Shown: in pieces, positions 25,060 to 33,172 of the stretch
Position numbering within the stretch: position 1 is the first letter of the stretch
How the letters are laid out: each line of letters starts with the position of its first letter
Virus record (IMG/VR): IMGVR_UViG_3300024312_000003
Coordinates: 62,001-126,000 of that record
Direction: 5' to 3' (one strand)
Origin: a virus
DNA length: 64,000 nt
Made by a program: the position numbers and the translations under genes
The notes under the pieces: model-generated
Databases searched by the model: none
What the model was told of the DNA's origin: nothing
Seen by the model: only the letters and a program-made list of their open reading frames with translations

Positions 25060-25290
25060 TTATTTTAGTACAATGCAATCTTTGATTTCTTCAGGGAAAT
25101 AAAACTTTTTGTTGTTCTTAAAGTTAGAGTCAAGAATGATGGTGATGTTTTTAATATTACCATCTATGTTAGTCAGTGTAGATACAATGCCCTCGTGCCA
25201 AATACTACTTTGTTTTAAACAGAATTTAACCAATGTACCTACTAAAGGTATTTTACACTCTTGTCTAATCTCTTCGAAAACAGCAGCCAT
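25060..25290 (-). CDS. Hypothetical protein, 76 aa
   Basis: The start at 25290 (MAAVFEEIRQECKI) has CACGGAGTTAAC upstream. The rest is strand-rich. It is the first gene of the run and is divergent from the holin-like gene; the 90-base gap between them must carry promoters for both directions. Confidence 0.65.
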   Translation of the reverse strand: MAAVFEEIRQECKIPLVGTLVKFCLKQSSIWHEGIVSTLTNIDGNIKNITIILDSNFKNNKKFYFPEEIKDCIVLK

Positions 25291-25380
25291 GTTAACTCCG
25301 TGAGAATAAGTCACATTAAATGGTGAAGTAATAAAAACTATTTTATGAGTTGTTTTGATTCAACTTCTAAGGAAATAAAA

Positions 25381-25674
25381 ATGCTGAATATTACTCTTAT
25401 TGACAACTGGAAATCTGCTTATCGTTTTTACACGATTTGGATTTATTCTTTTATTATTGGTTTTCCAAGTCTTTGGAATGAATTGGTTGCGGCTGGCGTT
25501 ATTCAGAGCGACACATTGCCTGCTGAATTTAAGGCTGCCTTAGCTGTCATTGGTACAATCGGTATTGCTTCTCGAATAGTGAAGCAAAATTTAGAGAAGA
25601 TTACACAAGACGCTGCTGCTAAACTGCAAGCAGAGCAAGCCGATTCTGGATCTTCAGAATCAAGCTCTAAGTAA
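25381..25674 (+). CDS. Holin-like protein, 97 aa (plus strand)
   Basis: One of only two plus-strand genes. The start at 25381 (MLNITLIDNWKSAYRFYTIW) follows CTAAGGAAATAAAA. The LID-x-W-x-A pattern, an aromatic hydrophobic segment (YTIWIYSFIIGFPSLW), a second hydrophobic segment (AALAVIGTIGIASRI) and a charged, serine-rich cytoplasmic tail are typical of small phage holins of the DUF7940 type. A holin would make inner-membrane holes that let the transglycosylase encoded at 29058-29606 reach the wall. The opposite orientation to all neighbours may allow separate timing. The call is by pattern, not by a search. Confidence 0.75.
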   Translation: MLNITLIDNWKSAYRFYTIWIYSFIIGFPSLWNELVAAGVIQSDTLPAEFKAALAVIGTIGIASRIVKQNLEKITQDAAAKLQAEQADSGSSESSSK

Positions 25675-25704
25675 AAAAAAAAGAGAGGGAGCAATCCCTC
25701 TCTT
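25673..25704. terminator. Shared terminator between convergent genes
   Basis: AAAGAGAGGGA and its complement form a stem at 25680-25704. A run of ten A (25673-25682) gives a ten-T tract on the minus strand, so it is a classic intrinsic terminator for the dCTP deaminase operon. It can also stop the plus-strand holin gene. Confidence 0.8.
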
Positions 25705-25719
25705 TATGCCTGAGGCATT

Positions 25720-26526
25720 TTAAGTCTTTGGTAGAGTTACTTCAGGTTTTTGTCCCTGATATTTACCACCTCGATCAGAATAAGTTACTCTCGGTCGTTT
25801 GCCTCGATAGAACTGAATCTGAAGCCCGCCTTCATTAGCGTAAAGCTTAGCAGGTAGTGGAGTGGTGTTAGCAAATTCCAAAGTCAAATAACCATTCCAT
25901 CCTGGCTCAACAGGAGTTACGAGACAGTTAATCCCAACTCGCGCAATGGTTGACTTACCCACACAAATACCAACGACATCATCAGGCATGTGGAACATTT
26001 CCACAGTTCTGGCCAATACAAAGGAGTTTGGTGGAATGATGCAAACATCACCTTCGTGATGGACAAAAGCTTTTTCATCAAAAGCTTTTGGATCAACAAT
26101 TGTGTTGTTGATATTCGTAAAGATTTTGAATTCAGGAGCAATTCTGAAATCATATCCAAACGAAGAAAGTCCATAACTTAGAATTTTCTCATTCTTTTCA
26201 TTCCTATTTACAGAATGATTAACAAATGGGAAAATCATTGGTTTTGTTTCGAGTTTTAAAACATTATCTAAATTCAAATCTACCAATTTAATACTGGTGA
26301 TTTCATCTTGAAATGATTTTCCAACTCGATTAGATAACTCTAATGTGAAAAGGTGTTCAAACTTATCAGACGTTATCTTTTCATTGTAAGGTATCTTTTC
26401 TAGAAACCATTTCAATTGAAAATCTTCTAGTCCGATATAAGTAGACTCTTGTCCAGATTGTTCTACTTCCAATACGGCGGATACTTGACAAAGTTGTTCA
26501 ATCTCATGATCGCAAAGAATAGTCAT
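25720..26526 (-). CDS. dcd: dCTP deaminase / dUTPase family protein with an N-terminal insertion
   Basis: The C-terminal two thirds match dCTP deaminase: [12 protein letters not shown], then [12 protein letters not shown] (conserved S and R), [18 protein letters not shown] with the catalytic glutamate, and LQIQFYRG near the end. Such enzymes deaminate dCTP to dUTP (some also release dUMP), feeding thymidylate synthesis. The family is normally about 190 residues; this one has 268, because roughly 80 residues are inserted between the usual LCDHEI start and the MIFPF segment. The insert has no motif I know. Whether it deaminates or is a dUTPase cannot be told here. Confidence 0.88.
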   Translation of the reverse strand: MTILCDHEIEQLCQVSAVLEVEQSGQESTYIGLEDFQLKWFLEKIPYNEKITSDKFEHLFTLELSNRVGKSFQDEITSIKLVDLNLDNVLKLETKPMIFPFVNHSVNRNEKNEKILSYGLSSFGYDFRIAPEFKIFTNINNTIVDPKAFDEKAFVHHEGDVCIIPPNSFVLARTVEMFHMPDDVVGICVGKSTIARVGINCLVTPVEPGWNGYLTLEFANTTPLPAKLYANEGGLQIQFYRGKRPRVTYSDRGGKYQGQKPEVTLPKT

Positions 26527-26529
26527 GAT

Positions 26530-28176
26530 TTATTCAAGTCCATTAATAAAATATTTAGTTTTGAATTTACCAGACGTAACAATCACTGTTGCTCCTTCAA
26601 CGTAATAGCCAAGAATAATCTTTTCTTCGTCCGTGCGAATCATGTTCTGTCGGCAATATTGTTCAATTACTGAACGATAAGAGTGCAGTTCATGGAGAAT
26701 TACTTCCGGGAACAAAGGAGTTGGGACTTCAAGTATTGCTTTCTCGCTGATGAATGCAAAATATTCATGATTGTTAAGTTCAGAATTACGAATACCGACA
26801 ACATCAACCTTTTCGGGAAGATTAAAAACGTGACGATCGATCGGATGAACAAAACTAAAGGAGCAAGTGGTCTTCCGATTGTCGATTTGATCATACCTAA
26901 AAATAGGTTTAGCTTCTTGATTAACCATTTGAGAAATCATCTCAAAATTTTTACAAGTGCTATTCAAAACCAATTCAATAGAATCCGCTTTATTGAGAAC
27001 ATCTCTTTTAAAGACATTCCAAGTAATGGAACCACCATCAGTAATGTTGATTTGCTTATCGTCAATTTTCTTATCTTCTTTAGAAGTTAGGTTGTCAAAT
27101 GGAGTGCCTGAAACAACAGGTTCTTCGATTTTCTTTGGAGTCCAACTATAATCATTGACGTCCTCAGGGGTAGCGAAACGCTGAGGGAGAGAGTCAAACA
27201 AACCCAGTTCAATAAATTCCTTTTTAGCTTGTTCGATCAGTTGTTGAGAAGGCGCTACAGTTGGACGAAGATAGTTCTCAGGTTTTGTGTTTGTCAGGAA
27301 TGAATTAATAGCGTAGTTATTGGTAAGAGTTTTAAGACGGATAGAGTCTTGCAGATCTTCAATAAATTGTCCAATAACTCCGTTCTTAAAATTAATAACA
27401 TCAGGAGTATTGTTGGTAACAATTTCCCAAATCAGATTTGATTTTTGTTTTGAAGACTGCTTCGAGCGATCCCATTCTTCAAAAATAGCTAGGAATTTCT
27501 GAAGAGTAGCTTTATGTTTTTGTCGAGTTTTGATTTCGGCGTGATTTTCGAATAGATGGGTAGCTAGTTCAAGTGCTTCTTTATAGTGCGGACTTGACTT
27601 ATAGATGCCGAAAGTATTTGTTACAAACTTATGATCCTGAATGGTTTTAGAAATCATCTTACCGATTTCGCGTTCACCATTTGTAAATGTTTTAAGTTTT
27701 GCATTAAAATTCAGGTGATTAAAACCATCCCATACTTTAAAACCAAACTGAGTTTCATTTGAAGTATAGCCAAAACGAATCTTAGAAGATTCGACAGTAT
27801 TCTTCATTGACTCGAACGACTTTTCAAACTTTGGGTCTTCTGAATAGTTAGACCAAATCAGAGATTTGATTTTGTACTCACCATCAAGATATGCAAGAGA
27901 TCCAAACTTCTTGATGAAGTGATAACAACAATCACAATTGAATCGTTGTCGATGTTCTTCAGGAATACCCATCAGATATTCCACGAACAATGGATTCTTT
28001 GCGTATTTCTTACCAACGATTGGAACGATGCCAGGAATAACAGGTTCTTCATCCAAATGTTTAATATCAACAGAATAAACAGATAGATTAGGATTCAGAT
28101 CAAAAATATCACGAACAGCATTGGTGATCATGGTATCGAGCTTATCGTGATTAAAATCAATAACGATGTCAGTCAT
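26530..28176 (-). CDS. Large hypothetical protein, 548 aa
   Basis: The start is preceded by AAAGGAAACTAAA. A CDCC cluster occurs near residue 80 (RFNCDCCYHFIKKFG) and a mostly helical middle follows; the end is strand-rich. No known domain is seen. It lies three bases upstream of the dCTP deaminase gene and is surely co-transcribed with it. It may act in nucleotide or DNA metabolism, but that is only context. Confidence 0.75.
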   Translation of the reverse strand: MTDIVIDFNHDKLDTMITNAVRDIFDLNPNLSVYSVDIKHLDEEPVIPGIVPIVGKKYAKNPLFVEYLMGIPEEHRQRFNCDCCYHFIKKFGSLAYLDGEYKIKSLIWSNYSEDPKFEKSFESMKNTVESSKIRFGYTSNETQFGFKVWDGFNHLNFNAKLKTFTNGEREIGKMISKTIQDHKFVTNTFGIYKSSPHYKEALELATHLFENHAEIKTRQKHKATLQKFLAIFEEWDRSKQSSKQKSNLIWEIVTNNTPDVINFKNGVIGQFIEDLQDSIRLKTLTNNYAINSFLTNTKPENYLRPTVAPSQQLIEQAKKEFIELGLFDSLPQRFATPEDVNDYSWTPKKIEEPVVSGTPFDNLTSKEDKKIDDKQINITDGGSITWNVFKRDVLNKADSIELVLNSTCKNFEMISQMVNQEAKPIFRYDQIDNRKTTCSFSFVHPIDRHVFNLPEKVDVVGIRNSELNNHEYFAFISEKAILEVPTPLFPEVILHELHSYRSVIEQYCRQNMIRTDEEKIILGYYVEGATVIVTSGKFKTKYFINGLE

Positions 28177-28206
28177 TTTAGTTTCCTTTATTTAAAAGAT
28201 ATAAAT

Positions 28207-28235
28207 AAGAGTAATGGGTCAATCCCATTACTCTT
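28207..28235 (-). terminator. Terminator-like inverted repeat
   Basis: AAGAGTAATGGG pairs with CCCATTACTCTT around a five-base loop, 9 bases beyond the stop of the Nudix gene. On the minus strand it is followed by an AT-rich run. Confidence 0.65.
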
Positions 28236-28244
28236 ATATGTTTC

Positions 28245-28988
28245 TTACTTATTCAGAAGCATTTCTAGGACAATCTTAGTCCAAGGTTCGGCTTTACCAG
28301 TGTCAAGAATCTCCTGCATATCCATGTCACCAATCATCTCAATACCTTCATTTTCTTCATTGGACTTGAAGGTAACATTTTCATCAATGTCAAATACAGT
28401 GACAAGTGCGAAATGATAGATGCCAACGTCCTTATCGTTATCGATAAGAATGAATTGCGGGACAGAATCAAAAAGCAGATGAGAAATGGTTTCATCACTC
28501 ATCTCGTCAGATTGAGAAGATAGCTCTTCGCGAATCTCGCGACATTTAGATTGTTGAATAGTCAGGAACAAATCAATTGAACCCGGCACTGCTTCGAAAC
28601 CGATGGTTCCTTCAACCGGAACACCCTTAGGCATGACGTCATCAATTTCAATATGACCTCCAAACCCAACACTATAGTTACCGAGAAGTCGCTCTTCTCC
28701 CAAGCCCTTTGCTCGACGATAGGTAACAAGCTTGTTACCTTTACGGAAAACAGTGTAAGGTAGAATTTGACGGAACTGACTGTTCTTTTCAAGACCAGCG
28801 CGTCGGCCGATGAAAAGGTGGTCTTCAAGTTGTTCTGTGAATTCTTCAAAATCAAGACCAAGAATCTCTTTCTTTTCTTGAATCTGATATCGTTCATGAA
28901 GAGTTTCAAAATAACTCACCAGTGCGCTTGACTGAATTGCGAGAATGAATTCTTGATGCTTTTTTGCAGGTTGTTGATTTTGCGACAT
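28245..28988 (-). CDS. Nudix hydrolase-like protein, 247 aa
   Basis: The segment SVGFGGHIEIDD near residues 106-117 and CREIREELSS near 149-158 correspond to the two parts of the Nudix box (GG...REUxEE), which binds a divalent metal and the diphosphate of a nucleoside derivative. About 30 residues are inserted between the two halves compared with the standard box. The preceding ILPYTVFR and LVTYRRAKG fit the usual strand before it. The substrate is unknown: an NTP, ADP-ribose or an RNA cap are options in this family. Confidence 0.8.
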   Translation of the reverse strand: MSQNQQPAKKHQEFILAIQSSALVSYFETLHERYQIQEKKEILGLDFEEFTEQLEDHLFIGRRAGLEKNSQFRQILPYTVFRKGNKLVTYRRAKGLGEERLLGNYSVGFGGHIEIDDVMPKGVPVEGTIGFEAVPGSIDLFLTIQQSKCREIREELSSQSDEMSDETISHLLFDSVPQFILIDNDKDVGIYHFALVTVFDIDENVTFKSNEENEGIEMIGDMDMQEILDTGKAEPWTKIVLEMLLNK

Positions 28989-29016
28989 GTGTGGCTTTCG
29001 TGCAATCGGGTTTAAA

Positions 29017-29045
29017 CAGGACTACCATGTCATATGGTAGTCCTG
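29017..29045 (-). terminator. Terminator-like inverted repeat
   Basis: CAGGACTACCAT pairs with ATGGTAGTCCTG around a few bases, between the lytic transglycosylase stop at 29058 and the Nudix start at 28988. Confidence 0.6.
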
Positions 29046-29057
29046 TATTTTTTAGCA

Positions 29058-29606
29058 CTAGTTCATAGCCATAAGAAGTAATGTCGGGAAGCTATCTTGC
29101 TTAACAGCTACCTGAAATTTCTTTTGGTGATTTGTGACTTTACGATAGTATTGGTTAGCGCCACCTGAATAACAAGACACCGCTTTGCGGATATTATTCT
29201 TGTTTTTCTGAATACACTCAACCAAGACGTCAACACCAACATCCACATTCACCACCGGATTATAGATGTTACGATTTCCTATCTTGTCACGATGCCAACG
29301 CGGAATAACCTGCATTAGCCCAGCGGCACCAGCAAATGATTTAGCGCGAGTATTGAACTCACTTTCTTGCAAAATCATGCCGAGCACAAAGTGTGGGTCA
29401 AGCCCATTTGTTTGCGATTTCGCATACACCATCCGAACTGTTTCTCGAATCCTTTCTTCGTTCATGTTCGTTTTGGTGTTCTCGGTAATCCAAATCACAA
29501 TCTTTTCTTGTTCTGTATAAGAATCAATGAAGTTTGCAATTGGATCAGCCAAGACTGTCATTGAAATAAAAAACCCAATGACAAAAGCTAAAGTTTTTTT
29601 CATCAT
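29058..29606 (-). CDS. Lytic transglycosylase (SLT type) with signal peptide
   Basis: Cleaves the glycan strands of peptidoglycan. The start is at 29606 (MMKKTLAFVIGFF), or one codon later. Residues 1-20 form a signal peptide ending VLA before DP, so the protein is exported by Sec. The SLT domain carries ILQESEF with the catalytic glutamate near residue 81, then GAAGLMQVIP and a late AVSCYSGG motif, all in the usual order. At 182 residues it is a compact single-domain enzyme. It may be the phage endolysin, or a spanin-era helper. The holin-like gene lies 4 kb away. Confidence 0.88.
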   Translation of the reverse strand: MMKKTLAFVIGFFISMTVLADPIANFIDSYTEQEKIVIWITENTKTNMNEERIRETVRMVYAKSQTNGLDPHFVLGMILQESEFNTRAKSFAGAAGLMQVIPRWHRDKIGNRNIYNPVVNVDVGVDVLVECIQKNKNNIRKAVSCYSGGANQYYRKVTNHQKKFQVAVKQDSFPTLLLMAMN

Positions 29607-29847
29607 ACTTTCTATAACCTTAAGGTTTTGGGAACACTGATGAAAGTTCCCGTTTGAAAAATACTTCCGAAGAAGCCCAAGAGCTGAATTGCATCTCAAT
29701 CCAAACTTAGTATCTTTCGATGTTTGAATTATGCTGGAGTGCCTTTACTGATCGTGGTTTTAGCACTCATTCAGGTTGTGATCGTTTTAAGTCAGATCAA
29801 AGACTTTTAACAGACTGTTTATCTGTCAGTTTTTTGGTAAATTTTGT

Positions 29848-30027
29848 TCACCAAATTTTGCCAATCAGATACGAAGTCATAGTCATCGAATTCACGACGT
29901 AGTGATCATTTACGTCACGAACTTTAAATCCTCCATCGTATCGCATTTTGATATTTGCAACCACATCAGGAGTGACGGTTCCGACATAACAGACTTCGTT
30001 ACCGATTTGCATGAAAGTTGATTTCAT
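29848..30027 (-). CDS. Small protein, 59 aa
   Basis: A short frame starting MKSTFMQIGNEVCYVG and ending SYLIGKIW, with TAGGAGATTCGTAAA before the ATG. Its start overlaps the stop of the 251-aa gene by ATGA. The sequence is beta-rich (FKVRDVNDHYVVNSM). Good ribosome site and coupling make it a convincing gene. The 240 bases after it, up to 29606, hold no frame that I trust; they include a TTTGGT/ACCAAA stem at about 29833-29855. Confidence 0.7.
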   Translation of the reverse strand: MKSTFMQIGNEVCYVGTVTPDVVANIKMRYDGGFKVRDVNDHYVVNSMTMTSYLIGKIW

Positions 30028-30779
30028 TTTACGAATCTCCTAATAAATCTCTTTAAAAGAGAGGGTTTTTCTCGCTCAAGTTTTATTTCTTGAACAAGTT
30101 CTTTGATTGAAGAGTTAAGATTCTGTAACTCTTCAACGATTTCTGATCTCATACTTGAGACAGAATCAGTAATGGTGGAATGTCCTGAAGTCAACACTGA
30201 TGCTGTTAATGTTTGTTCTAGTTTACCAGTTGATACAGTATCGTTTACTAGTTGTGAAAAAGCATCATCTCCAGATTGAGTTAATTCAAAATGAACGGGC
30301 TTGTATGTTTTAAGACTATCATTACTATTGATAATACTAATTGTGGATAAATTAGAAATTATAGATTCGATATTCTCTTGTTTGTCTTCTGGTTTTGAGT
30401 CGTACTTTTTCATGATGTCTTTAAGTATGTTTTCGACATCATGATCTGGTTTATTCTTTGATTCAATCTTTTTGAGATTACTGTATAAAGTAACCCAAGC
30501 TCTGTGCTTCAATTCCCAGAATGCTTCGATTGGTTGATTTGTTTGATCATTGAAATCTTCGAAGTCGAAAGGAAGATTCAAAGATATCGAATAAACGATC
30601 TTGTCATTTACGATACTTGAATCTACTTTAAACGATACCTGAAAAACAAACTCATTAGACTGAACTTGCATGTGGATTTTAGTATCATCCAACGTTACAT
30701 GATTCAGTCTGTTTTCTTGATAAATCAATTGTCTGATGTTATTAATCGAAGATTTGTATTTTTCGATTTTTTCAAACAT
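30024..30779 (-). CDS. Hypothetical protein with C-terminal basic tail, 251 aa
   Basis: An N-terminal helical region, a strand-rich middle, and a late coiled-coil-like helix (IVEELQNLNSSIKELVQEI) before a basic end (LLKRFIRRFVK). The tail could bind membrane or nucleic acid. It starts inside the preceding gene (55-base overlap), with AAGGAAGACGAGC upstream. Confidence 0.7.
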   Translation of the reverse strand: MFEKIEKYKSSINNIRQLIYQENRLNHVTLDDTKIHMQVQSNEFVFQVSFKVDSSIVNDKIVYSISLNLPFDFEDFNDQTNQPIEAFWELKHRAWVTLYSNLKKIESKNKPDHDVENILKDIMKKYDSKPEDKQENIESIISNLSTISIINSNDSLKTYKPVHFELTQSGDDAFSQLVNDTVSTGKLEQTLTASVLTSGHSTITDSVSSMRSEIVEELQNLNSSIKELVQEIKLEREKPSLLKRFIRRFVK

Positions 30780-30952
30780 TGCTCGTCTTCCTTTTTAACA
30801 ATATTTGTTTTTGGTTTACTCTTGACTTGGTATTTGTACATTAAAGACTTAACATCAGAAGTTACAATTCCAAAAAAGAATATCTCACCATTGAGCATAC
30901 AGAGTTTTTGAGTATTTGGAATATTTGGAAGATAGACTAATTGCGAGATCAT
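30725..30952 (-). CDS. Hypothetical protein, 75 aa
   Basis: GGAAGGTAGAAT precedes the ATG. The first half is hydrophobic and strand-like (GEIFFFGIVTSDVKSLMY), the second lysine-rich. Its last 18 codons overlap the start of the next gene in another frame, one of the longest overlaps in the window. Confidence 0.65.
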   Translation of the reverse strand: MISQLVYLPNIPNTQKLCMLNGEIFFFGIVTSDVKSLMYKYQVKSKPKTNIVKKEDEQCLKKSKNTNLRLITSDN

Positions 30953-30964
30953 ATTCTACCTTCC

Positions 30965-31354
30965 TTAATCTTCTAACAAAGGCTGCCATTCTTGCGGGAA
31001 TGAACAATTAACAGCCGTCTTAAACAATGGTGCAATATGGCGGTCTTTATAACCAGCCAACCCGCATCCCACTGCTGTAACAAAGAACTTCTTACCATCT
31101 CCGTAATTGCGAGTGTAGTCGCAAAATTCTTTGATTCTGAATTCGATGTCTTCGAGTGGCAGAGTCTGGATGTATTGATCTTTTGTAGGTATGGCGTAGG
31201 TATTGCCTCGCAAACCAATACCTACGCCATACTTGGCTCCAAACCTAATAGCTGCTTTGGCAGCACCAGCACCATGAATGCCTGCTAGATTAGATCCAAA
31301 TACGAATATCTCACCGTTCTGTGGTAGTGTGCCATTTTGATGATAAGTTCTCAT
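30965..31354 (-). CDS. A1S_2505-like phage protein, 129 aa
   Basis: It carries GEIFVFGSNLAGIHGAGAAK, YAIPTKDQYIQTLPL and FFVTAVGCGLAGYKDRHIAP, the ordered signature of a widespread phage and bacterial group named after Acinetobacter A1S_2505. The glycine-rich loops resemble a macro-like nucleotide-binding fold; that is an inference. No enzyme activity is established to my knowledge. It is followed closely by a strong stem-loop. Confidence 0.8.
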   Translation of the reverse strand: MRTYHQNGTLPQNGEIFVFGSNLAGIHGAGAAKAAIRFGAKYGVGIGLRGNTYAIPTKDQYIQTLPLEDIEFRIKEFCDYTRNYGDGKKFFVTAVGCGLAGYKDRHIAPLFKTAVNCSFPQEWQPLLED

Positions 31355-31367
31355 TGTTTATTCTCCG

Positions 31368-31407
31368 ACATAAGTGACTGGTCTTTTTAGTTACCAGTCA
31401 CTTATGT
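31368..31407 (-). terminator. Inverted repeat between genes
   Basis: ACATAAGTGACTGGT pairs with ACCAGTCACTTATGT around a loop with a T-run, between the stop at 31417 and the start at 31354. Confidence 0.6.
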
Positions 31408-31416
31408 TTTTATTAA

Positions 31417-32061
31417 TTAATTAGATTGTGACAAAACAGTTGGAGCGGGAGGAACGAAAGATTTAGGTCCATCAAGACGCTTCTTCTTTGGTTGAAACTC
31501 ACCTTTTCGTTCAAACTTTTTAGGTTGCTTTGACTTCTTTGGTTCTTTCACATCATCGGGTTTAGAAGTCTTGGCTTCGACCGTTTGTGTGTTATCCAAT
31601 TCAGCTCGTTCACGACGTGCTCGTTCTTCACGATAGAATGGATATCCGTGAGGATAGTGTTGGTACTTACGACACATCTTCACCACAAACTTATCCGGGA
31701 TACCAATGGTCGATTTCCCTTCATGATGATTTTCCATGGACATCACATGAACAGTGTATCCATTATTTCGACCGCGAGTGATGTAACTTGCGTACTCAGA
31801 GAAATGTCCGTTGATATTCGTTACAATGATGACTTCAGTTTTCTTTTCTAGAAGTTCATTGAATCGAACATAACATTGAGAAAAAGACTTACTAACATTC
31901 TCCTGCACGAATTCGTATTGTTTCGTTTCAGGATTGATCATGAAGTCATTTGCTTCAATGATTTCAACTGTCTTACCGATGCCTTTGTACAGAGCAAGGA
32001 GTTCGTTAGCCAGAGTAGTGCGACCAGAACCAGGAGTACCTTTGATGATGAAGATTTTCAT
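31417..32061 (-). CDS. P-loop kinase-like protein, 214 aa
   Basis: Starts at 32061 (MKIFIIKGTPGSGRTTL) with AAGTGAGCTAT upstream. The Walker A sequence GTPGSGRTT lies at residues 8-16. The spacing and later IIVTNINGHFSEYASYI resemble small AAA_33-type nucleotide or polynucleotide kinases, which phosphorylate nucleosides or nucleic-acid ends. The last 60 residues form a basic, K/P-rich tail, perhaps for binding nucleic acid. The substrate is not evident. It lies just downstream of the tRNA-like element at 32091-32235. Confidence 0.72.
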   Translation of the reverse strand: MKIFIIKGTPGSGRTTLANELLALYKGIGKTVEIIEANDFMINPETKQYEFVQENVSKSFSQCYVRFNELLEKKTEVIIVTNINGHFSEYASYITRGRNNGYTVHVMSMENHHEGKSTIGIPDKFVVKMCRKYQHYPHGYPFYREERARRERAELDNTQTVEAKTSKPDDVKEPKKSKQPKKFERKGEFQPKKKRLDGPKSFVPPAPTVLSQSN

Positions 32062-32090
32062 ATAGCTCACTTAAGTAGAACTGTTTACGA

Positions 32091-32235
32091 TGGTGGAGTG
32101 TCTAAAGATTCGAACTTTAGTAAGTGCTTGTAGATTACTCTATCAAATTGCACACAGGAATCATTTACACCTATTTCTAATCCCGTCGAATTAGAAAATT
32201 GGAGACCTGCTAGTTTTCCAATTCCATACCACTCC
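32091..32235 (-). ncRNA. tRNA-like / tmRNA-like element, 145 nt
   Basis: On the minus strand the 3' part has a T-arm with loop TTCGAAT inside a six-base stem (CTAAAG/CTTTAG) and ends ACACTCCACCA, with CCA encoded. The 5' end GGAGTG pairs with CACTCC. Between them lie a GAATTGG D-loop-like segment and ATTCGACGGGAT (32180-32191), the block conserved near the 5' end of tmRNA, closed by a TCTAAT/ATTAGA stem. At 145 nt it is too long for a tRNA and too short for a normal tmRNA, and no tag frame was found. It could be a reduced tmRNA, a tRNA with an insertion, or a relic. Confidence 0.45.
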
Positions 32236-32260
32236 AAAATATTGAATTACTTTGTAAAAA

Positions 32261-32776
32261 TTAATCTACATTCTCTAAACAACCACATCTACAACACATT
32301 GATTCTGTTGCTCGAAATGACTGAATGGTCTTACTTGATTCATCGAGAGAAATTTCTTGTCCTGGATTAAAAAAAGAATGTTCACAATCAGGGTATAGGT
32401 GTGCTACGAGATGGATGAATATGTCCTTACGCAATGATTCTGAATAAACAGTCATGTGTAAATCATCTTTCACTCCAAGATAACTAGTTATAAAACGAAT
32501 GTCTGTAAGCTCTTTGTGTTTGAAGACATGTTTAAATGGATTTTTATCTGAGAAAATTTTAACCAATTCTCTCTTGTGATTGATCCATTTATGACTGTTG
32601 TATATATTCTCAGGATATCGACCATACATGCCAGAGTCAAATTTTTCAACAACACTAGAAAGACTAATCTTCCAACCAGGCTGAGGAGCTTCTAGATAGA
32701 AACCATTTTTTCCAACATACAGATCAAAAGCATACCTTCCGTCTATAGGTATGTTTAAATATCCTGAGAATCTCAT
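32261..32776 (-). CDS. Hypothetical protein, 171 aa
   Basis: Unrecognised; mixed alpha/beta, ending in MCCRCGCLENVD, a cysteine cluster that could bind metal. GTAGGATATT precedes the ATG. It follows the 32783-33172 gene by six bases. Confidence 0.7.
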   Translation of the reverse strand: MRFSGYLNIPIDGRYAFDLYVGKNGFYLEAPQPGWKISLSSVVEKFDSGMYGRYPENIYNSHKWINHKRELVKIFSDKNPFKHVFKHKELTDIRFITSYLGVKDDLHMTVYSESLRKDIFIHLVAHLYPDCEHSFFNPGQEISLDESSKTIQSFRATESMCCRCGCLENVD

Positions 32777-32782
32777 AATATC

Positions 32783-33172
32783 CTACTTTCCAGTTAAACG
32801 ATCAATTCGTTTCAGAATTTTATCATCTTTTTTCTTTTGACGTTTTTCATCCACGGCTCGATTCCATTCTTCAATTTCCAATTGTTCTTTTGTTTTGAAG
32901 AATGGATTTGTCTTATATGATCTTGTTTGTTTATTGAGTTTCACGATTTGATTAGTTCCAGTAATTGCATCGGATTCTTTATGCTCAATTGTAATTTTAT
33001 TGGCATCAGAATTGTTACGCAAGTCAGCAATTTCTGAGATCTTTTTGAGTTTTTGAGAATCGTCACATTCAATATCAACAACATCATAACCTGTCTTAGA
33101 CAGAACAGATGCAATTGTTGAACCTAATAGTCCAGAATTCCCACCTCCTAAAACCACGACTCGTTTATTCAT
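32783..33172 (-). CDS. Hypothetical protein with Rossmann-like N-terminus, 129 aa
   Basis: The start MNKRVVVLGGGNSGLLGSTI looks like the beginning of a dinucleotide-binding fold (GGGNSG then helix, then DVVDIE). After about 35 residues the resemblance ends, and a charged, lysine-rich helical tail follows. It may be a shortened binding protein, or the glycine motif may be chance. It overlaps the preceding gene by eight bases. Confidence 0.65.
   Translation of the reverse strand: MNKRVVVLGGGNSGLLGSTIASVLSKTGYDVVDIECDDSQKLKKISEIADLRNNSDANKITIEHKESDAITGTNQIVKLNKQTRSYKTNPFFKTKEQLEIEEWNRAVDEKRQKKKDDKILKRIDRLTGK

Noticed and set aside
25109-25303. Plus-strand frame upstream of the holin-like gene
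   Set aside because: It is the reverse of the 76-aa minus gene, which has a CGGAG ribosome site and better composition.
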